Assembly: GCA_051294375.1 (NCBI GenBank)
Contig: CM119268.1
Coordinates: 1,229,218-1,293,217, forward strand
DNA length: 64,000 nucleotides
Reading direction: 5' to 3'
DNA from: Paraspadella gotoi
Lineage: Eukaryota; Chaetognatha
Position numbers and translations under genes: made by a program. The notes under the pieces are model-generated. The model did not search any database. It saw only the letters and a program-made list of their open reading frames with translations, and was not told the origin of the DNA. Of this stretch, positions 24,527 to 38,731 are shown piece by piece (the first letter of the stretch is position 1; each line of letters starts with the position of its first letter).

Positions 24527-25332
24527 GGACGAGTAATTCCATTAGTCACGGACTGAAAAGCAGACTGTGATTTTTTTTTCTTTCCCCTTTTCGTTGTTCT
24601 ATTTCGCATAAAAATTAGGCGCCAAATAATCTCATTTGCATAATGTGGTTCCACCTTTTCTCCCTCTTTTAAATCTGATTCTGGGTGATGATAGGATTTT
24701 TTTTCCTTCAATTATTTCTAGCTTTAGTTTAGAATTCAAATGTCTGTTAAATCTCTGAAGCATTTAAGGTACGATTCTCATCAACTTGATTCTCATCAAC
24801 TTGATTCTCATCAATTATTCGATTTTACATATATTTCACGGAAGTAAAAGATGCTTGCAAATTATTTAAAAAAATTTTAGTCTGTGAAAGAGATAAGAAT
24901 AAAAGCAAGAGTCCTTGGGATATTAAAGAATTATCTCACGAAATTATCAATAGAAAAAAAATAGCCGGGGGCGATGAAAATAATGAAAAAAGATGAGAGC
25001 AAACATTCATAAATAATAAAATATACATGAAGCGAATAGATATACCTTCTCACTTAGAATCTAAGACTCGTAATTCATTTCTAAAATACTAAATGAGAGA
25101 AATATCAGGTAATTGTATTACAAGAATCTATGATACGTCAGTAAACTTGTTCATACAATCCTAATTTCGAAATTACCTCATTTGCTGACTACCATTTGCT
25201 TTCGTTACACTTACGTACTACTAGTAGGCTGAAGAGGGCTACCCCTAACTATCTTGCAGCTATGGAACGGGACCTGGGTAATTTCTGCTACGTACTACAT
25301 GTTATAATTTGTACGTCCATTGACCAATACGT
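22457..25332. other. AT-rich spacer, no gene seen
   Basis: Holds (GA)n at 22,777-22,838 and 24,481-24,528, a G-rich patch at 22,590-22,640, trinucleotide 'gtcgtc' blocks at 23,505-23,525 and 23,700-23,800, 'gatgac' at 24,055-24,105, and a 16-bp triplicate 'gattctcatcaacttg' at about 24,774-24,825. Position 23,810-23,900 is a copy of the repeat also found upstream of receptor exons 3 and 6. Confidence 0.55.
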
Positions 25333-26081
25333 ACATCGTCAGCCCATCGGGCCGAAAGCAGATTTCAAGTCAACAACAAAATTTAAAATCAGAAAAGAGA
25401 CAACAATTGAAAGGAGAAAGTTGGCGAGGGGAAAATTGGTTAATTAACCGCGAGGAGGAAAACAAAAGAACAACATTCGATTGAAAAAAAAAAGATTTTT
25501 GGTTTTGTGTTTTGTTTGTTTTTGTCTGATTAAGCGGAAGTTAGGAATTTCCTAACGAGAGAGAGAGAGAGAGAGAAATGGGTAGTTTAAAATGGTTACT
25601 GGATAGATTTACTTCTATCTACATTGGTAGTTAATTTTCATTTTTTTTTTTCAAATTAGCTACGGCTACATTAAATTAGAAGACGGGGCCCGTGCGTGTC
25701 TGTCATCCTTCTTGATTCTAGCAGACACGTAGAGTTTTTAATATTGTCGATTATATTAGATAATATGTATCAAACCAATTACATACGAATATATTTGCCG
25801 TTACTAGATAGTACAATCAAGTCAGTGCGAGAAACAATGTTGTACATATTCAAAGGTTAAAAGAAAGCTTCCCTTTGCGGGTTTGAACCCCCTCACTCCC
25901 TCCCCCCCCCAAAACAAAAAACACAAAAAACAAACAAAAAAACAAAGGCTAATTCTTCGCTTGATTGGGAACAGCCGCACGCGGGATGTGAAGTCCACAT
26001 TGTGGACGGGAGAAGAAACGAACAACAAAACAAAACGCGAACGAAACGGTTTTCCGTCGTCGCCGCCAGGTTTAGCGCGCG

Positions 26082-26123
<42 letters not shown>

Positions 26124-26870
26124 GAACGCGGCGCCAGAACGGCGCTTTTTTCTTCTTCCGTCGCGAGACTTTCTTTTTTTTTTCCTTCGCTTCATCACGC
26201 GCGAGAATTCGTCGTTGTTTTCGCCGCAAGACTTCGCCGAAAGACTTCGCCTTTTCTGAGTTCGTCGTTGTCTTCGTCCTGGAATTCGCCGCTGATTTCG
26301 CCGCAGAAGAGATATACTTATCATTTATGACCTCAAAATTATTTCGATTAACTTCTTTTATCACTTTTTCGAAAACGTCTTTTGTTTTTTGTTGTTTATT
26401 TGTTTTTTTTTTTTTTATTAATTCCACATTTATTTTATTACTATTACATTTTCTTATTTTATTTTATTATTTATTACATTTCATTATCACATATTACATT
26501 TCCACTAATCGGACTTCGTATGTGTTCTCTTCAGTTTTGTTTGAACTCCCGAAACAAAATCTCAAATTGGCGCCAGAATTAAATTAAAAACTTGGGCTCC
26601 AAAATCTGTTTGGAACAAATAAATCCAACCTCATTTAAATTCATCTCTATATCAATCTGTATCGGATGTTTAAAAAATTTATCGGGCGGCCAAATCTCTC
26701 AAACGAATGCCGCAAATTAATTTATTGTCAAAATCAACTGAATCGTACTTTTCAAAACACAATCACGCCGACAAATCTCGATAGATGGAGGAATCTTGAT
26801 CGAACTCATAATCTAAATCTTAAACTTAAATCCAAATCTTAAACTTAAATCCAAATCTCCTTCCGACGTC

Positions 26871-27036
26871 ATGGTAGCGGCTTTCTCGGTCTACGAGAGC
26901 GCCCAGTTGGTGACGGGCCTCTTCATCTATCCTCCGGTCTGCGTCGTCGGCATCTGCGGAAATCTACTTTCTCTTTGGGTCTTGAATCACTGCAAGAGGA
27001 TCGTCAGCTCAACCAATACTTATCTCAAGTTTTTGG
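26871..27036 (+). CDS. GPCR coding exon 1 (N-terminus, TM1, start of TM2)
   Basis: Encodes residues 1-55 and the first base of codon 56. The start is ATG after an upstream in-frame stop at 26,814. The donor is TTG-G|GTAAAT (phase 1). The 11-residue N-terminus before TM1 is short and has no signal peptide, which is normal for many class A receptors. The exon lies in the left palindrome arm. Confidence 0.85.
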
Positions 27037-30000
27037 GTAAATAATCGTTGATAATCATTGATTTAATTGCTTATGGTTATTTATTTATTATTGATGATTA
27101 TTCCTTACGTAAATATTCGCTGAATATTCAGCTCATTGGCCAGTGCCATTTGTCTCTTGACCAATAGGAGAGTTCCATTTTGGTTTAGCTGTACGAGTCT
27201 CTTTTATTTTAGCTGTACGAGTCTTTTTTGTTTTAGCTGGATGAGTCTGTTTTGTTTTAGCTGGANNNNNNNNNNNNNNNNNNNNNNNNNNNNNNNNNNN
27301 NNNNNNNNNNNNNNNNNNNNNNNNNNNNNNNNNNNNNNNNNNNNNNNNNNNNNNNNNNNNNNNNNNNNNNNNNNNNNNNNNNNNNNNNNNNNNNNNNNNN
27401 NNNNNNNNNNNNNNNNNNNNNNNNNNNNNNNNNNNNNNNNNNNNNNNNNNNNNNNNNNNNNNNNNNNNNNNNNNNNNNNNNNNNNNNNNNNNNNNNNNNN
27501 NNNNNNNNNNNNNNNNNNNNNNNNNNNNNNNNNNNNNNNNNNNNNNNNNNNNNNNNNNNNNNNNNNNNNNNNNNNNNNNNNNNNNNNNNNNNNNNNNNNN
27601 NNNNNNNNNNNNNNNNNNNNNNNNNNNNNNNNNNNNNNNNNNNNNNNNNNNNNNNNNNNNNNNNNNNNNNNNNNNNNNNNNNNNNNNNNTATGAGTCTTT
27701 TTTGTTTTAAGCTGATGAGTCTCTTTGTTTTAGCTGGATGAGTCTCTTTTGTTGTTGGCTGTAGAGTTCTTCTTTTATTTTAGCGTACGAGTCTTTTTGT
27801 TTTAGCTGGATGAGTCTGTTTTGTTTAGCTGATGAGCTCTCTTTTGTTCTTAGCTGGATGAGTCTTTTGTGATAGTCTGCTTTGTTTTAGCTGGATGAGT
27901 CCTTTTGTTTTAGCTGGCTATGACGTGCATCGTAGCGAAGAAAGCGTTTTCTATTATTGTCATTTTAATACCAATTTCATAAGAAGCTGCGTAGGCGTCA
28001 TCGTAGCGAAGAAGCGTTTTCATTATTGTCAAATACCAATTTCATAAGAATCTCTCTCTCTCTCTCTCTCTCTCTCTATTCCCACGGGGCGGGGCGGGGA
28101 GAGACGAGAGAGAGAGAGAGAGGAGACGAGAGAAGAGAGAGAGAGAGAAGGCGAGAGAGAGAGGAGAGGAGAGAGAGAAGAGGCAGAGAGAGCAAGAGAA
28201 TTTTTGACTTTTTGAGTTTGAATTTATTCAATGGGGCTTTAGGCACAAATAAAACATAGAGAGAGAGGAGAGAAGAGGAGGAGGAGAGAGAGAGAGAGCA
28301 GAAGAGACTGAAGATGATTTAAATGAAATGGGTATACGCGTCATTATACGCCTTCTGCGCAATAGGACGGCCTAGCAGCCTAAAACAAAGAGACTCATCA
28401 GCAAAACAAAGAGCTCATCAGCCAAAAAAAAGAGACTCATCCAGCTAAAACAAAAAGACTTCATCCAGCCAAACCAAAGAAGAGACCTCATCCACTAAAC
28501 AAAAGAGACTCATCCAGCTAAAACAAAAGAGACTCATCCAGCTTAGAAAAAAAAGAGACTCATCCAGCCCAAAACAAAACAGACTAATCCAGCTTAGAAA
28601 ACAAAAAGAGATTCATCCAGCCAAAACAAAGCATCAGTAAAAAAGACTCATCCAGCTAAAGACAAAAGAGACTCATAGCCAACAAACAAGACTCATCCAC
28701 TAAAAAAACAGACATCAAAAAAAGAGACTCATCCAGCTAAAAACGAAAACAGACTCATCCAGCTAAAACAAAAAAGACTCGTGACAGCTAAAATAAAGAA
28801 GACTCGTACTACAAGAGACTATCAGATAACAAAGAAAGAGACTCTCCAGCTAAAACAAAGAGATCATCATTCATAACACCACAAACAAACAGACTAATCC
28901 AGCTAAACAAAAAAGGACTCATCCAGCCCAGAAAAAAAGAGACTCATCCAGCTAAAACAAAAAGAGACTCACATCCAGCCTAAACAAAGAGACAGTCATC
29001 CAGCTTGAAAAACAAAACAGACTCATCCAGCTAAAACAAAACAGACTTCATCCAGCTAAAACAAAACAGACACTCATCCAGCTAAACAAAAAAGACTCGT
29101 ACAGCTAAAATAAAAGGAGACTCGTACAGCTAAACCAAAATGGAACTCTCCTATTGTCAAGAGAACAAATGGCACGGCCAATGAGCTGAATATTCAGCGA
29201 AATATCTTACGTAGAAAATTCATCAATAATATAAATAACATAACAATTAAGATCATGATTATTCAACGGTTATTTACCCGAAAAACTTGAGATAAGTATT
29301 GGTTTGACGCTGACGATCCTCTTGCAGTGATTCGAGACCCAAAGAGAAAGTAGATTTCCGCAGATGCCGACGACGGCAGACCGGGAGGATAGTGAAGAGG
29401 CCTCCGGTCACCAAACTGGGGCTCTCTGTAGACCGAGAAATAGCCGCTACCATGACTCGAAGGAGATTGATTTTAAGGTTTAAGATTGGATTTAAGTTGT
29501 AAGACTTTAGAGTTATGAGTGTCGATCAGATTCCTCCATCTATCGAGATTTGTCGGCGTGATTGTGTTTTGGAAAAGTACGATTCAGTTGATTTTGACAA
29601 TAAATTAAATTTGCGGCATTCGTTTGAGAGATTTGGCCGCCCGATAAATTTTAACTCTCCGATACAGATGATATAGAGATAATTTAATTGAGATTGGACT
29701 GTTAGTTTGGTTCCAACGATTTTTGAGCCCAATGTTTTTAATTTTAATTCTGGCGCCAATTTGAGATTTTGTTTCGGTGAGTTCAAACAAAACTGAAGAG
29801 AACACATACCGAAGTCGATTAAGTGGAATGTAATATGTGATATGAATGTGTAATAAATAATAAAATAAAATAAGAATAATGTAATAGTAATAAAATAATG
29901 TGGAATTAATAAAAAAAAAAAAAACAAAATAAACACAAAAACAAAAGACGTTTTGAAAAAGGTAAGAAAGAAGTTAATCGAAATAATTTTGAGGTCATAA

Positions 30001-31503
30001 ATGATAAGTATGAATCTCTTCTGCGGGAGAATTCTGAGACGGGGGCGGAATTCCAGGACCGAAAGACAACGACGTAACATCAAGAAAAGCGAATCTTTCG
30101 GCGAAGTCTTGGGCGAAAACAACGACGAATCACTCGCGCCGTGATGAAGGCGAAGGAAAATAAAAAAGAGAAGTTCTCGCGACCGGAAGAAGAAAAAGCA
30201 AGCCGTCTGGCGCCAGCGTTCGTCTCCTCTCTCTCGCCCTCATCTCTCTCATCTTACTCTCTTCTCCTCTCCCTCTCTCTCTCTCTCTCCTCTCTCATCC
30301 TCGCACTGGCGCGCTAAACATTGGCGGCGACGGACGGAAACGTTTTCGTTCGCTTTTGTTTTGTTGTTCGTTTACATTCTCCCTGTCCCACAATGGTGGC
30401 TTCTACATCCACGCGTGCGCTGTCTCCCAATCAAGCGAAGAATTTAGCCTTGTTTTTTGTTTGTTTTTGTGTTTTTGGTTTTGGGGGGAGGGAGCGGGTG
30501 AGGGGGTTCAAACCCGCAAAGGAACTTTCTTGTTAACCTTGAATATGTCAACATTGTTTTCTCGCACTGACTTGATTGTACTATCTATAACGGCAAAATA
30601 TCGTATGTAATTTGGTTGATACATATTATCTAATATAATCGACAAATTAAAAACTCTACGTGTCTGCGTAGAATCAAGAGGATGACAGACACCTACGGGC
30701 CCCGTCTTCTAATTTAAAATGTTAGCACGTAGCTAATTTGAAAAAAAAAAATGAAAATTAACTACAAGTAGATAGAAGCTAAATCTATCCAGTAACCATT
30801 TTAAACTACCCACATTTACTAGACCATCTCTCTCTCTCTCTCGTTAGGCGAAATTCCTAACTTCCGTTCTATCAGCAACAAAACGAAACAAACACAAACC
30901 AAAAATCTTTTTTTTTCAAATCGGAATGTTGTTCTTGCCGACGCGATCTGACGTCGTCTCCGCCCTATCTTAACGCAACGTCTTCCTCCGCGGCTTTAAT
31001 TAACATTTTCCCCTCGCCAACTTTTCTCCTTTCAAGTTGTCTCTTTTCTGATTTTAAATTTTGTTGTTGACTTGAAATTCTGCTTTTCGCCCGATGGGCT
31101 GACGATGTACGTATTGATCTCATCTCCNNNNNNNNNNNNNNNNNNNNNNNNNGTCGAGAATAAATTAAGTTTCCCTTGACTGGGACGAACGTCAACCTCG
31201 ATTTTACGTCGACGAGAAATTCCACCAAACTCTCGCACGCATCACCGTCTCAACGTGAATTTCGAGTGTGAAACGAGAAAAAAATCTAAGTTGAAATTAA
31301 ACAAAAAGGTGAAGGGTTTTATTGCGCGTGCGCCTTATCGCTTTAGTACCCCGCCATAAAACGGACATGTACCGAAAGAGGGACTAAAGGTTTTTGTCAT
31401 GCGTCCATATTTACGCGTAATCCACCGTGAAATTGCACGAGAAAGAAAGAAGACTTTGAAAATGGAATTTTTTGGAGGGAGGAACGCGTGAGAGAGAGAG
31501 AGA

Positions 31504-31554
<51 letters not shown>

Positions 31555-34500
31555 GGAGGGAGGAATAGAAAGCGAACTTTTAAGTCATAATTATAATGCA
31601 TAAGTTAAGTCAAATAATGATATCGCGTAATAAAAAACAGGAAGTTGATAGACTCATTTTTTTACAAAATGAGGTGATAGGCCTTTTCTGCTGCAATAAT
31701 CTGTATGCAAAAGTCATTCGCATATGAATTGAAGGCTAAAAATCAACTCTTGAGGTGAAATTTTCTTTATTCAGGGGAATGGGGGAGCTTAGGACAGCTG
31801 AGGCTGCGCGGTGGCAGCGGGAGCGGCTGAAGGAGCATCGGGAGCGGCAGAGGCTGCGCCGGGAGCGGCTGAGGGTGCGGCGGAGGAGGATAAGAGGGCA
31901 GCACCGCTGTCGCTGGACAAGGCGAAAGGTCATCGTAGGGTCAGGAAGCCCATGATTGATTAGGGATTTCCGATGGGGTAAAGGTTGCATTTCTGAGAAA
32001 TGAGAACAGAAATAAGAAGAAGAAAAAAAAAGGGAGAATCAAATAAAAACAAGGACGGAAATTCAAATGTGAGCCGCTCGTATTTTTATTTTTTTTTAGT
32101 TTTAGGATTTCCTGAAGGCGGCGCTAGCTTGATTTTAGGTTTTTTTCCTGTCTTAACAAATGAGCAACCGACTAGGGGGGATTTTTAACGAAAATGGGAC
32201 AGACAGACCGACCGACCGAAAAGTGTCTCATAGTGTTTCTCCGCGAGTACTCGCGGCGCAACTAAAAAAGAAAATAAGAGATAGAGAGTAAATAAAGAGA
32301 AAATGGGAAAAGAGAAAGATATTAGATAAGGAGAGAGAACAATGTCATTGTTTTATGAGGAAAAAAGAAGATGAGCTAAAAATAGATTGAGTTTTTTTGT
32401 GAGGAAGAAAAGGAGGGAAAACGGAATCTTTCGCAAAGTTGGTTTCATAACATGGTTACAATGTCTAATTTTTATTAATATCGGTAATAAAATTACAATT
32501 TTACATTGTGCGCAAGTTATAAGATAAAATAGGCAAAAATTAAAAAAAAGTTGAACTATTAAAAAACACAGGGTAGTTAGAATTTATTATTTTGCAACGT
32601 ATGACTTCTTAAAAGAAGTTACTTTATTTTAACTTATAACTTTCGCACAATATAAAATTGTAATTTTTTCTATTACCGATATTAATAAAAAAAAAAGCGT
32701 TAAAACGTTTTTTTTAATATTCTTTCATCAATGTGTCCATCTTTATCGCGTTTGGCTAAGAGCTTCGATTAAGTCTAAAAAAGAAATAAAACAAGATCGG
32801 TCCATCCAATGTGTTGCGCCGCAGTGACTTTATTTTCCCTAAGATCACTTGATATGACAGGACATGACTTTCTAAGCCCGTGTATTTATGCGCCATCGAA
32901 ATTCCATCTTTTATTTTTTATAGTTTTAGGATATCCTGAGGGCGGCGCTAGCAGTCACTAAGATTTGAGGTTTTTTCCTGACTTAACAAGTAAGCAACTA
33001 ACTATAGGCGAATTATATGTATTATTAACTTGGGGGACAGACCAATGGACAGACGTTTAATTTTCTTGGAAATGAAAAAAATGAGATTGATTATTTTTTG
33101 AGGCTTTTTTTCAGTCTCACCTTCTTCCCCAAGTCTCACTGATTCGCAAGTTGGTGATTCTTGTCAAGCTCGAGCGTCGAGTCAGACAGCGACTCAGTGG
33201 GAAAACCTTCTCACGGTCACGCTGGTTAAAGTGTGATGGTGTCGGCATAATCACGCCAGTGACTTGGGCATCACACATGTCTCTCCGTTGAAATGACAGT
33301 TTAAAAAATATCCTCGGTATTTTTGGATTATTAAACACCCTAGGTTCCGCGTACAAACGTTGCATTAAGGAAAAAAAAGACCTTTCCACTATTGTTCAGT
33401 TGTTACTTACAATGTTGATTAACTTTGTACCCAAACACAAATTAGGCCGAACGAAGGATTGGTTAAAAACATCTCCACCCGTTTTTAATGATAAAATAGT
33501 ACCATTTTGGCAACTTTTAGCCAAAAAAATTATGTCCATTTTTGTCCATTTTTACTTCGACTTCTGATTTGAATGCCAAGGAAAGTTGAGAAAAATTTTT
33601 ATACTTTGGAAATCCGTTCTTTCTCATCTTCTTTACCTCTGGGTAAATTTATTAGCTTAAATCATTTATAGTTTGCCTATGAATTAATTTTAAAGTTAAC
33701 AAGTCAAAAAGTTGGAGTTTCAGTCTTTATCATATTTGTTAACAAAAATAAATCAAATTGGTTGAAATTAACAGAAAATATAGCCTATTGAATAAGCTTT
33801 TAACACCTATAAAATTACTAAAAAACTTTTCTGGTTTGGCACAAATAATTTTTAAAGACGTCTTTTTAATTTGTGACTTTTTGTGACTTGCATTTATTTT
33901 TGATAAAGAGAATATTTTCATAACTCATTTATTAGTTTTTAAAAGTTGAGGTACATACTGACTTGATTAATCAAAAAAAAAACCGCTTCCTTTTAATCCA
34001 CTGGAAAGCATCAGGACTTGTTTTTTTCTCAAAATCGACAGATTTTGCGGAAAATTTTTCCGCAAAATCGTCGATTTACTAAATTTGCTAGGCAACCAAA
34101 ATTGAAAGAAAAATCACGCGCTAACCGTTGATTTTCTTTCTTATAATGCATTTTAAATATTTTCTTTGATTGGGCTCAATGTACCGTTGTGAGAGGGAGA
34201 GCACGAAATGGAAAACAAGAAAAAGAGAAGAGGAGAGATAAAAAGACAGGCGAAAGGCAAAAAAAGAAGGCAAATGGGGAGAAAAAATAGTGAGACAAAT
34301 AAAAGGTAGGAATGAGGGGAATTGGAAAGAAAAAGAGGGGAAAAGAAAGGGAAAGAGAGAGAAGAAAAAAAATGTGAGGAAGGTGATGAGGGCAGAAAAA
34401 GGTAGGGGCCAAAAAATGGTAGTGACAGAGTGAGAAGGTAAGGGAGGAAAGAGGAAGAGGAAAATATAAAGAAAGAGAAAAAAAGAAGTGAAGAAAAAGA

Positions 34501-35564
34501 ATCCGGGAAAGCGTATTAAAGAAAAAAAATTGTATCAGATAATGTGGCGTCTAACCTAAAAACTTTTATGTAAGTAAAAGACGTGAAGATTCTTATGAGG
34601 AATTCGATCTTTAAAAATGATCTATACAATAAAAATTCGAACATACTTATATCTAAAATTATGCAGTTAATGGGATTAGATAAACAATCATTGAAGAAAT
34701 CATGTCTTACGTATTTTTAACTCATAGAATTTTACCTGGGAAGTTCTAAGTGATAAGAAGGAGATACTTGAGACTACCGTTTTTTTAAATGAAGTAAGCC
34801 TTCATACTAACTAGTGAGATCAAGAAAGATGGTAATTAATTGAAGTTCAGGATTTCGTTGTCTAAAAGACATCGATCGTACGCGGAGCCCCTAATATCAA
34901 TAGAAATAGATAATTAAATTAATAGAAATTAAACGCCCTAATATCAATAGAAATAGATACATGCACGCATATCTTCTGTATATCTTTTGTCATATTACTT
35001 CTTTGATGAGGAAGTTCTTTAGGAGCCATAGAAGTAATAGAAGTAATAGGAGTAATAGGAGTAATAGGAGTAATAGGAGTAATTGGAGCCCGTGAGAGGA
35101 AGAGAATTCAGCATTCCCTTGACAAGACTCACCCAATTTTATATTATAAAAGCATAACTTTTAGTTTTTTTACTTCCAAGTTTATAAAATAAATAAGTTT
35201 TAAAAAAAACAAACAATTATTTGTTAAAACAATTATAAAAGAAATAGTTGTTTTCTCTAAATTCAGAAAGAAAAAAGAAAGTCGAAATACAATCATTAAG
35301 TTTAAAGAAAGGTCACGATTGAAAAAAGGCAAGACCGACCGACCGACCAAGATAGTTCCAGACTGTTGACCTCACGAAGCTGACGTCTTTCTTGACTTTT
35401 CCCGCCAAATCTATTGACTTTTCCCGCCAAATCTATTGACTTTTGGATTTTTTGTTTCCGCTGATATTCACTATCGACAAAAACTTCAAAGAACGGCTTC
35501 ATTTTTGATATATCGTCGTCGTCGTTGTCGTTACTTTGCATCATTTTCATCATCGGCGTCGTCC

Positions 35565-35608
<44 letters not shown>

Positions 35609-38294
35609 TTAAGTTATGATTCATAACCATCATCTTCGTCATCATCATCATCACCATCATCATCATCATAAGTTATGATTCATAACAATCATCATCGTCA
35701 TCATCATCATCGTCATCATCATCATCTTGATCATTAATATCATCATAATCTTCTCCAATCTTCAAGGATATTATTTTTCATTATAACCTTGTAGGGTATT
35801 GCATAAGTTTACCCCGCCTATAAGCATGACACTTTCAGTCGTAACCCGGTGGGTCATTGTGTAAAGCCATCGGCTCATGACCACTAGGTACCGAGTTCAA
35901 TCCAAACCCGGTATCAAGCCTGTGGGAAGCGTGAGGACGACCGTGGATTACTTTGGGGATGTAGAAAATCCCCAAACCAGTTTACGTAGGGCTCACAAGT
36001 GTGGATAAGGTGCTCACTGCTCGCCTAGATAAGCCTAGATAAGGTGCTAACTACTAACTACTACAAATGTGGATAAGGTGCTAACTACTAGCCTAGATAA
36101 GCCTAGATAAGCCTAGATAAGGTGCTAACTACTAACTACTACAAACGTGGATAAGGTGTTAACTACTAGCCATACCTTGTGGAACAGGTCCTTGTCTTGG
36201 AACCAGGCTTGGGGAGTTTTCCTGCATCAGATTTGTTGAAATCGAATATAACCATTTTTATTACTCAAGACATCAATTCCATGGAGGGCAAGAGGTTTAG
36301 AAAATGGAGGCAATGTGCAATAGGNNNNNNNNNNNNNNNNNNNNNNNNNNNNNNNNNNNNNNNNNNNNNNNNNNNNNNNNNNNNNNNNNNNNNNNNNNNN
36401 NNNNNNNNNNNNNNNNNNNNNNNNNNNNNNNNNNNNNNNNNNNNNNNNNNNNNNNNNNNNNNNNNNNNNNNNNNNNNNNNNNNNNNNNNNNNNNNNNNNN
36501 NNNNNNNNNNNNNNNNNNNNNNNNNNNNNNNNNNNNNNNNNNNNNNNNNNNNNNNNNNNNNNNNNNNNNNNNNNNNNNNNNNNNNNNNNNNNNNNNNNNN
36601 NNNNNNNNNNNNNNNNNNNNNNNNNNNNNNNNNNNNNNNNNNNNNNNNNNNNNNNNNNNNNNNNNNNNNNNNNNNNNNNNNNNNNNNNNNNNNNNNNNNN
36701 NNNNNNNNNNNNNNNNNNNNNNNNNNNNNNNNNNNNNNNNNNNNNNNNNNNNNNNNNNNNNNNNNNNNNNNNNNNNNNNNNNNNNNNNNNNNNNNNNNNN
36801 NNNNNNNNNNNNNNNNNNNNNNNNNNNNNNNNNNNNNNNNNNNNNNNNNNNNNNNNNNNNNNNNNNNNNNNNNNNNNNNNNNNNNNNNNNNNNNNNNNNN
36901 NNNNNNNNNNNNNNNNGTGGAGTGTTGAAAAGATTTAGAGATGTCACAATATTTTTTGTGTGTCTTTGTATATATAAATGATAAAACCTTAACGGAAATT
37001 TTTTTTTTTGGTAGTAATATCCTAAATTTATAAGGATATTAAGACAATTTATTGTAATGCTGTTCCACTCAGAATAATAAGTAAAATTATTGCTTTGTAC
37101 TTAATAAGTATAATTATCATTGCGACATATCTGAAATAAAGAGAGAGAGGAGAGTGATCCACTCTAATGTGCAAAGAGCAGAAAACGTCGTTACAATTGC
37201 GGTTTTTTTTTTTTTTGACCTGAACTCTTTGGCCTCTTGAGCAAATCCATTAACTCAAGACTGTAAGGTACCGGGTTCAGTACCAACTAGTAGTGCTTCC
37301 TTCAGAAAGCGTGAGGACGGCCGTAAGCCGTGAGCCACCTTGGCGTAGCCACCATTCTAACTACGCCCCAGAACCAACCTCTCTCCTCACATTTTTCATT
37401 TATTAAATCTTTCTAGATGCTTAATCATTACTGTTAAACCTAAACCATAAATTAAAAATATTAAATCTCAAATTTTAACTATGGTGGACGCAACGAATTT
37501 CAGATTTTATTCTTCAACCTGGTTAAAAACGATAAGTCCTTAACAATAAGTATTTACAAGGACAAAGTTTGACCGTTAAGAGAGAGAGAGAAAGCGAGCG
37601 ATCGAGGGCAAGGTGAGTTAAGTCACAAATAATCACTGTTGCGTGTTGTTGTTGTTGTTGCTCCACGATATCTTTAATCCCAAATACTTGGTCATCAGCC
37701 GCTCTTCCTTCCCCCCACCCATTTCCCCGCCACCCTCTTCCTCCCTCCCAGCCCTATCAGACACGATCAAGCTTCTTAACGACAGCCTCTACTCGGTCGC
37801 CATTTGCGTCAAAATCTACGACGCCTCCGCTGGCGACGCCTTCATCGGAACAGTTTATCCCGCGTCGCATTTCGTCCTCGGGTTCAGCTCCTGCACCACA
37901 TCGTGGCTCACGGTCGCCGTCGCCTTCGACAGGTCGAGTCGAAGTTTGGAATCAAAATTTAGCGGTTGTGTATCTTGAAAACTATCGTATGAGTGAATAC
38001 TCATCTGTGGGTTTTTCTTTTCTTTTTTATGTATCTTGAAAACTATCGTATGAGTGAATACTCATCTGTGGGTTTTTCTTTTCTTTTTTATGTATCTTGA
38101 AAACTATCGTATGAGTGAATACTCATCTGTGGTTTTTTTTTTCCTTTTTTTACGTTTATTGTAGCCAAGTCAGCTTATATAAAGTCAAAATTTTCAAAAA
38201 ATTTTTAAAAAAAATTCTGAAAATATATTCTGATTCCTCGTTAAAAGTTGATAAAAGAAAATGTGAATTTTTTTAAAAAAAATTATGTCATTAA

Positions 38295-38380
<86 letters not shown>

Positions 38381-38666
38381 TAGGTTAAAATTACAAAAAC
38401 TTATTTTTTAAGCTGGAAATTGAAAATCGGCATTTTAAATATAGATTTTACATTTTTGACCAACTTAATGAAAACATTTTCTGATATCAAGTTTCTAAAT
38501 TTTTGTCTCTTTCGACCTCACGGACTTTGCGTGGTTTTGTAGAGTGAGACACCGGGTCAGACATTATGTGACATGAATTGGGGAAGAAAATGGCGCATTT
38601 TCGTTTTTAGGCCTGACATAACTGATCCTCGTTGTCTCCTGTCCCTTCATTCTTTCATTCTTTCAT

Positions 38667-38731
<65 letters not shown>

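Larger units (their letters stand above)
25333..31117. repeat. ~5.8 kb imperfect palindrome (inverted duplication)
   Basis: The left arm (25,333 to about 28,200) reads as the reverse complement of the right arm (about 28,250-31,117). Matching points are 'cgtacatcgtcagcccatcggg' (25,331) against 31,090, 'taaaatggttactggatag' (25,587) against 30,790, receptor exon 1 (26,871-27,036) against 29,282-29,453, and the minisatellite at 27,180-27,910 against 28,385-29,130. The right arm has many single-base indels relative to the left arm and ends ten bases before a 25-N gap. It may be a real inverted duplication or a foldback-read artefact. Confidence 0.85.

Noticed and set aside
25822-26587. 201- and 234-codon frames upstream of receptor exon 1
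   Set aside because: They overlap on opposite strands, are Lys/Arg- or Phe-rich low complexity around a GA repeat, and are not kept in the mirror arm. The region is more likely promoter or 5' UTR.
26871-29453. Two separate receptor genes facing each other
   Set aside because: The copy at 29,282-29,453 has frameshifts in the first codons and no matching downstream exons on the minus strand.
35563-35735. CRISPR-like regular repeats
   Set aside because: Simple trinucleotide microsatellite with a duplicated spacer; the host is a eukaryote.
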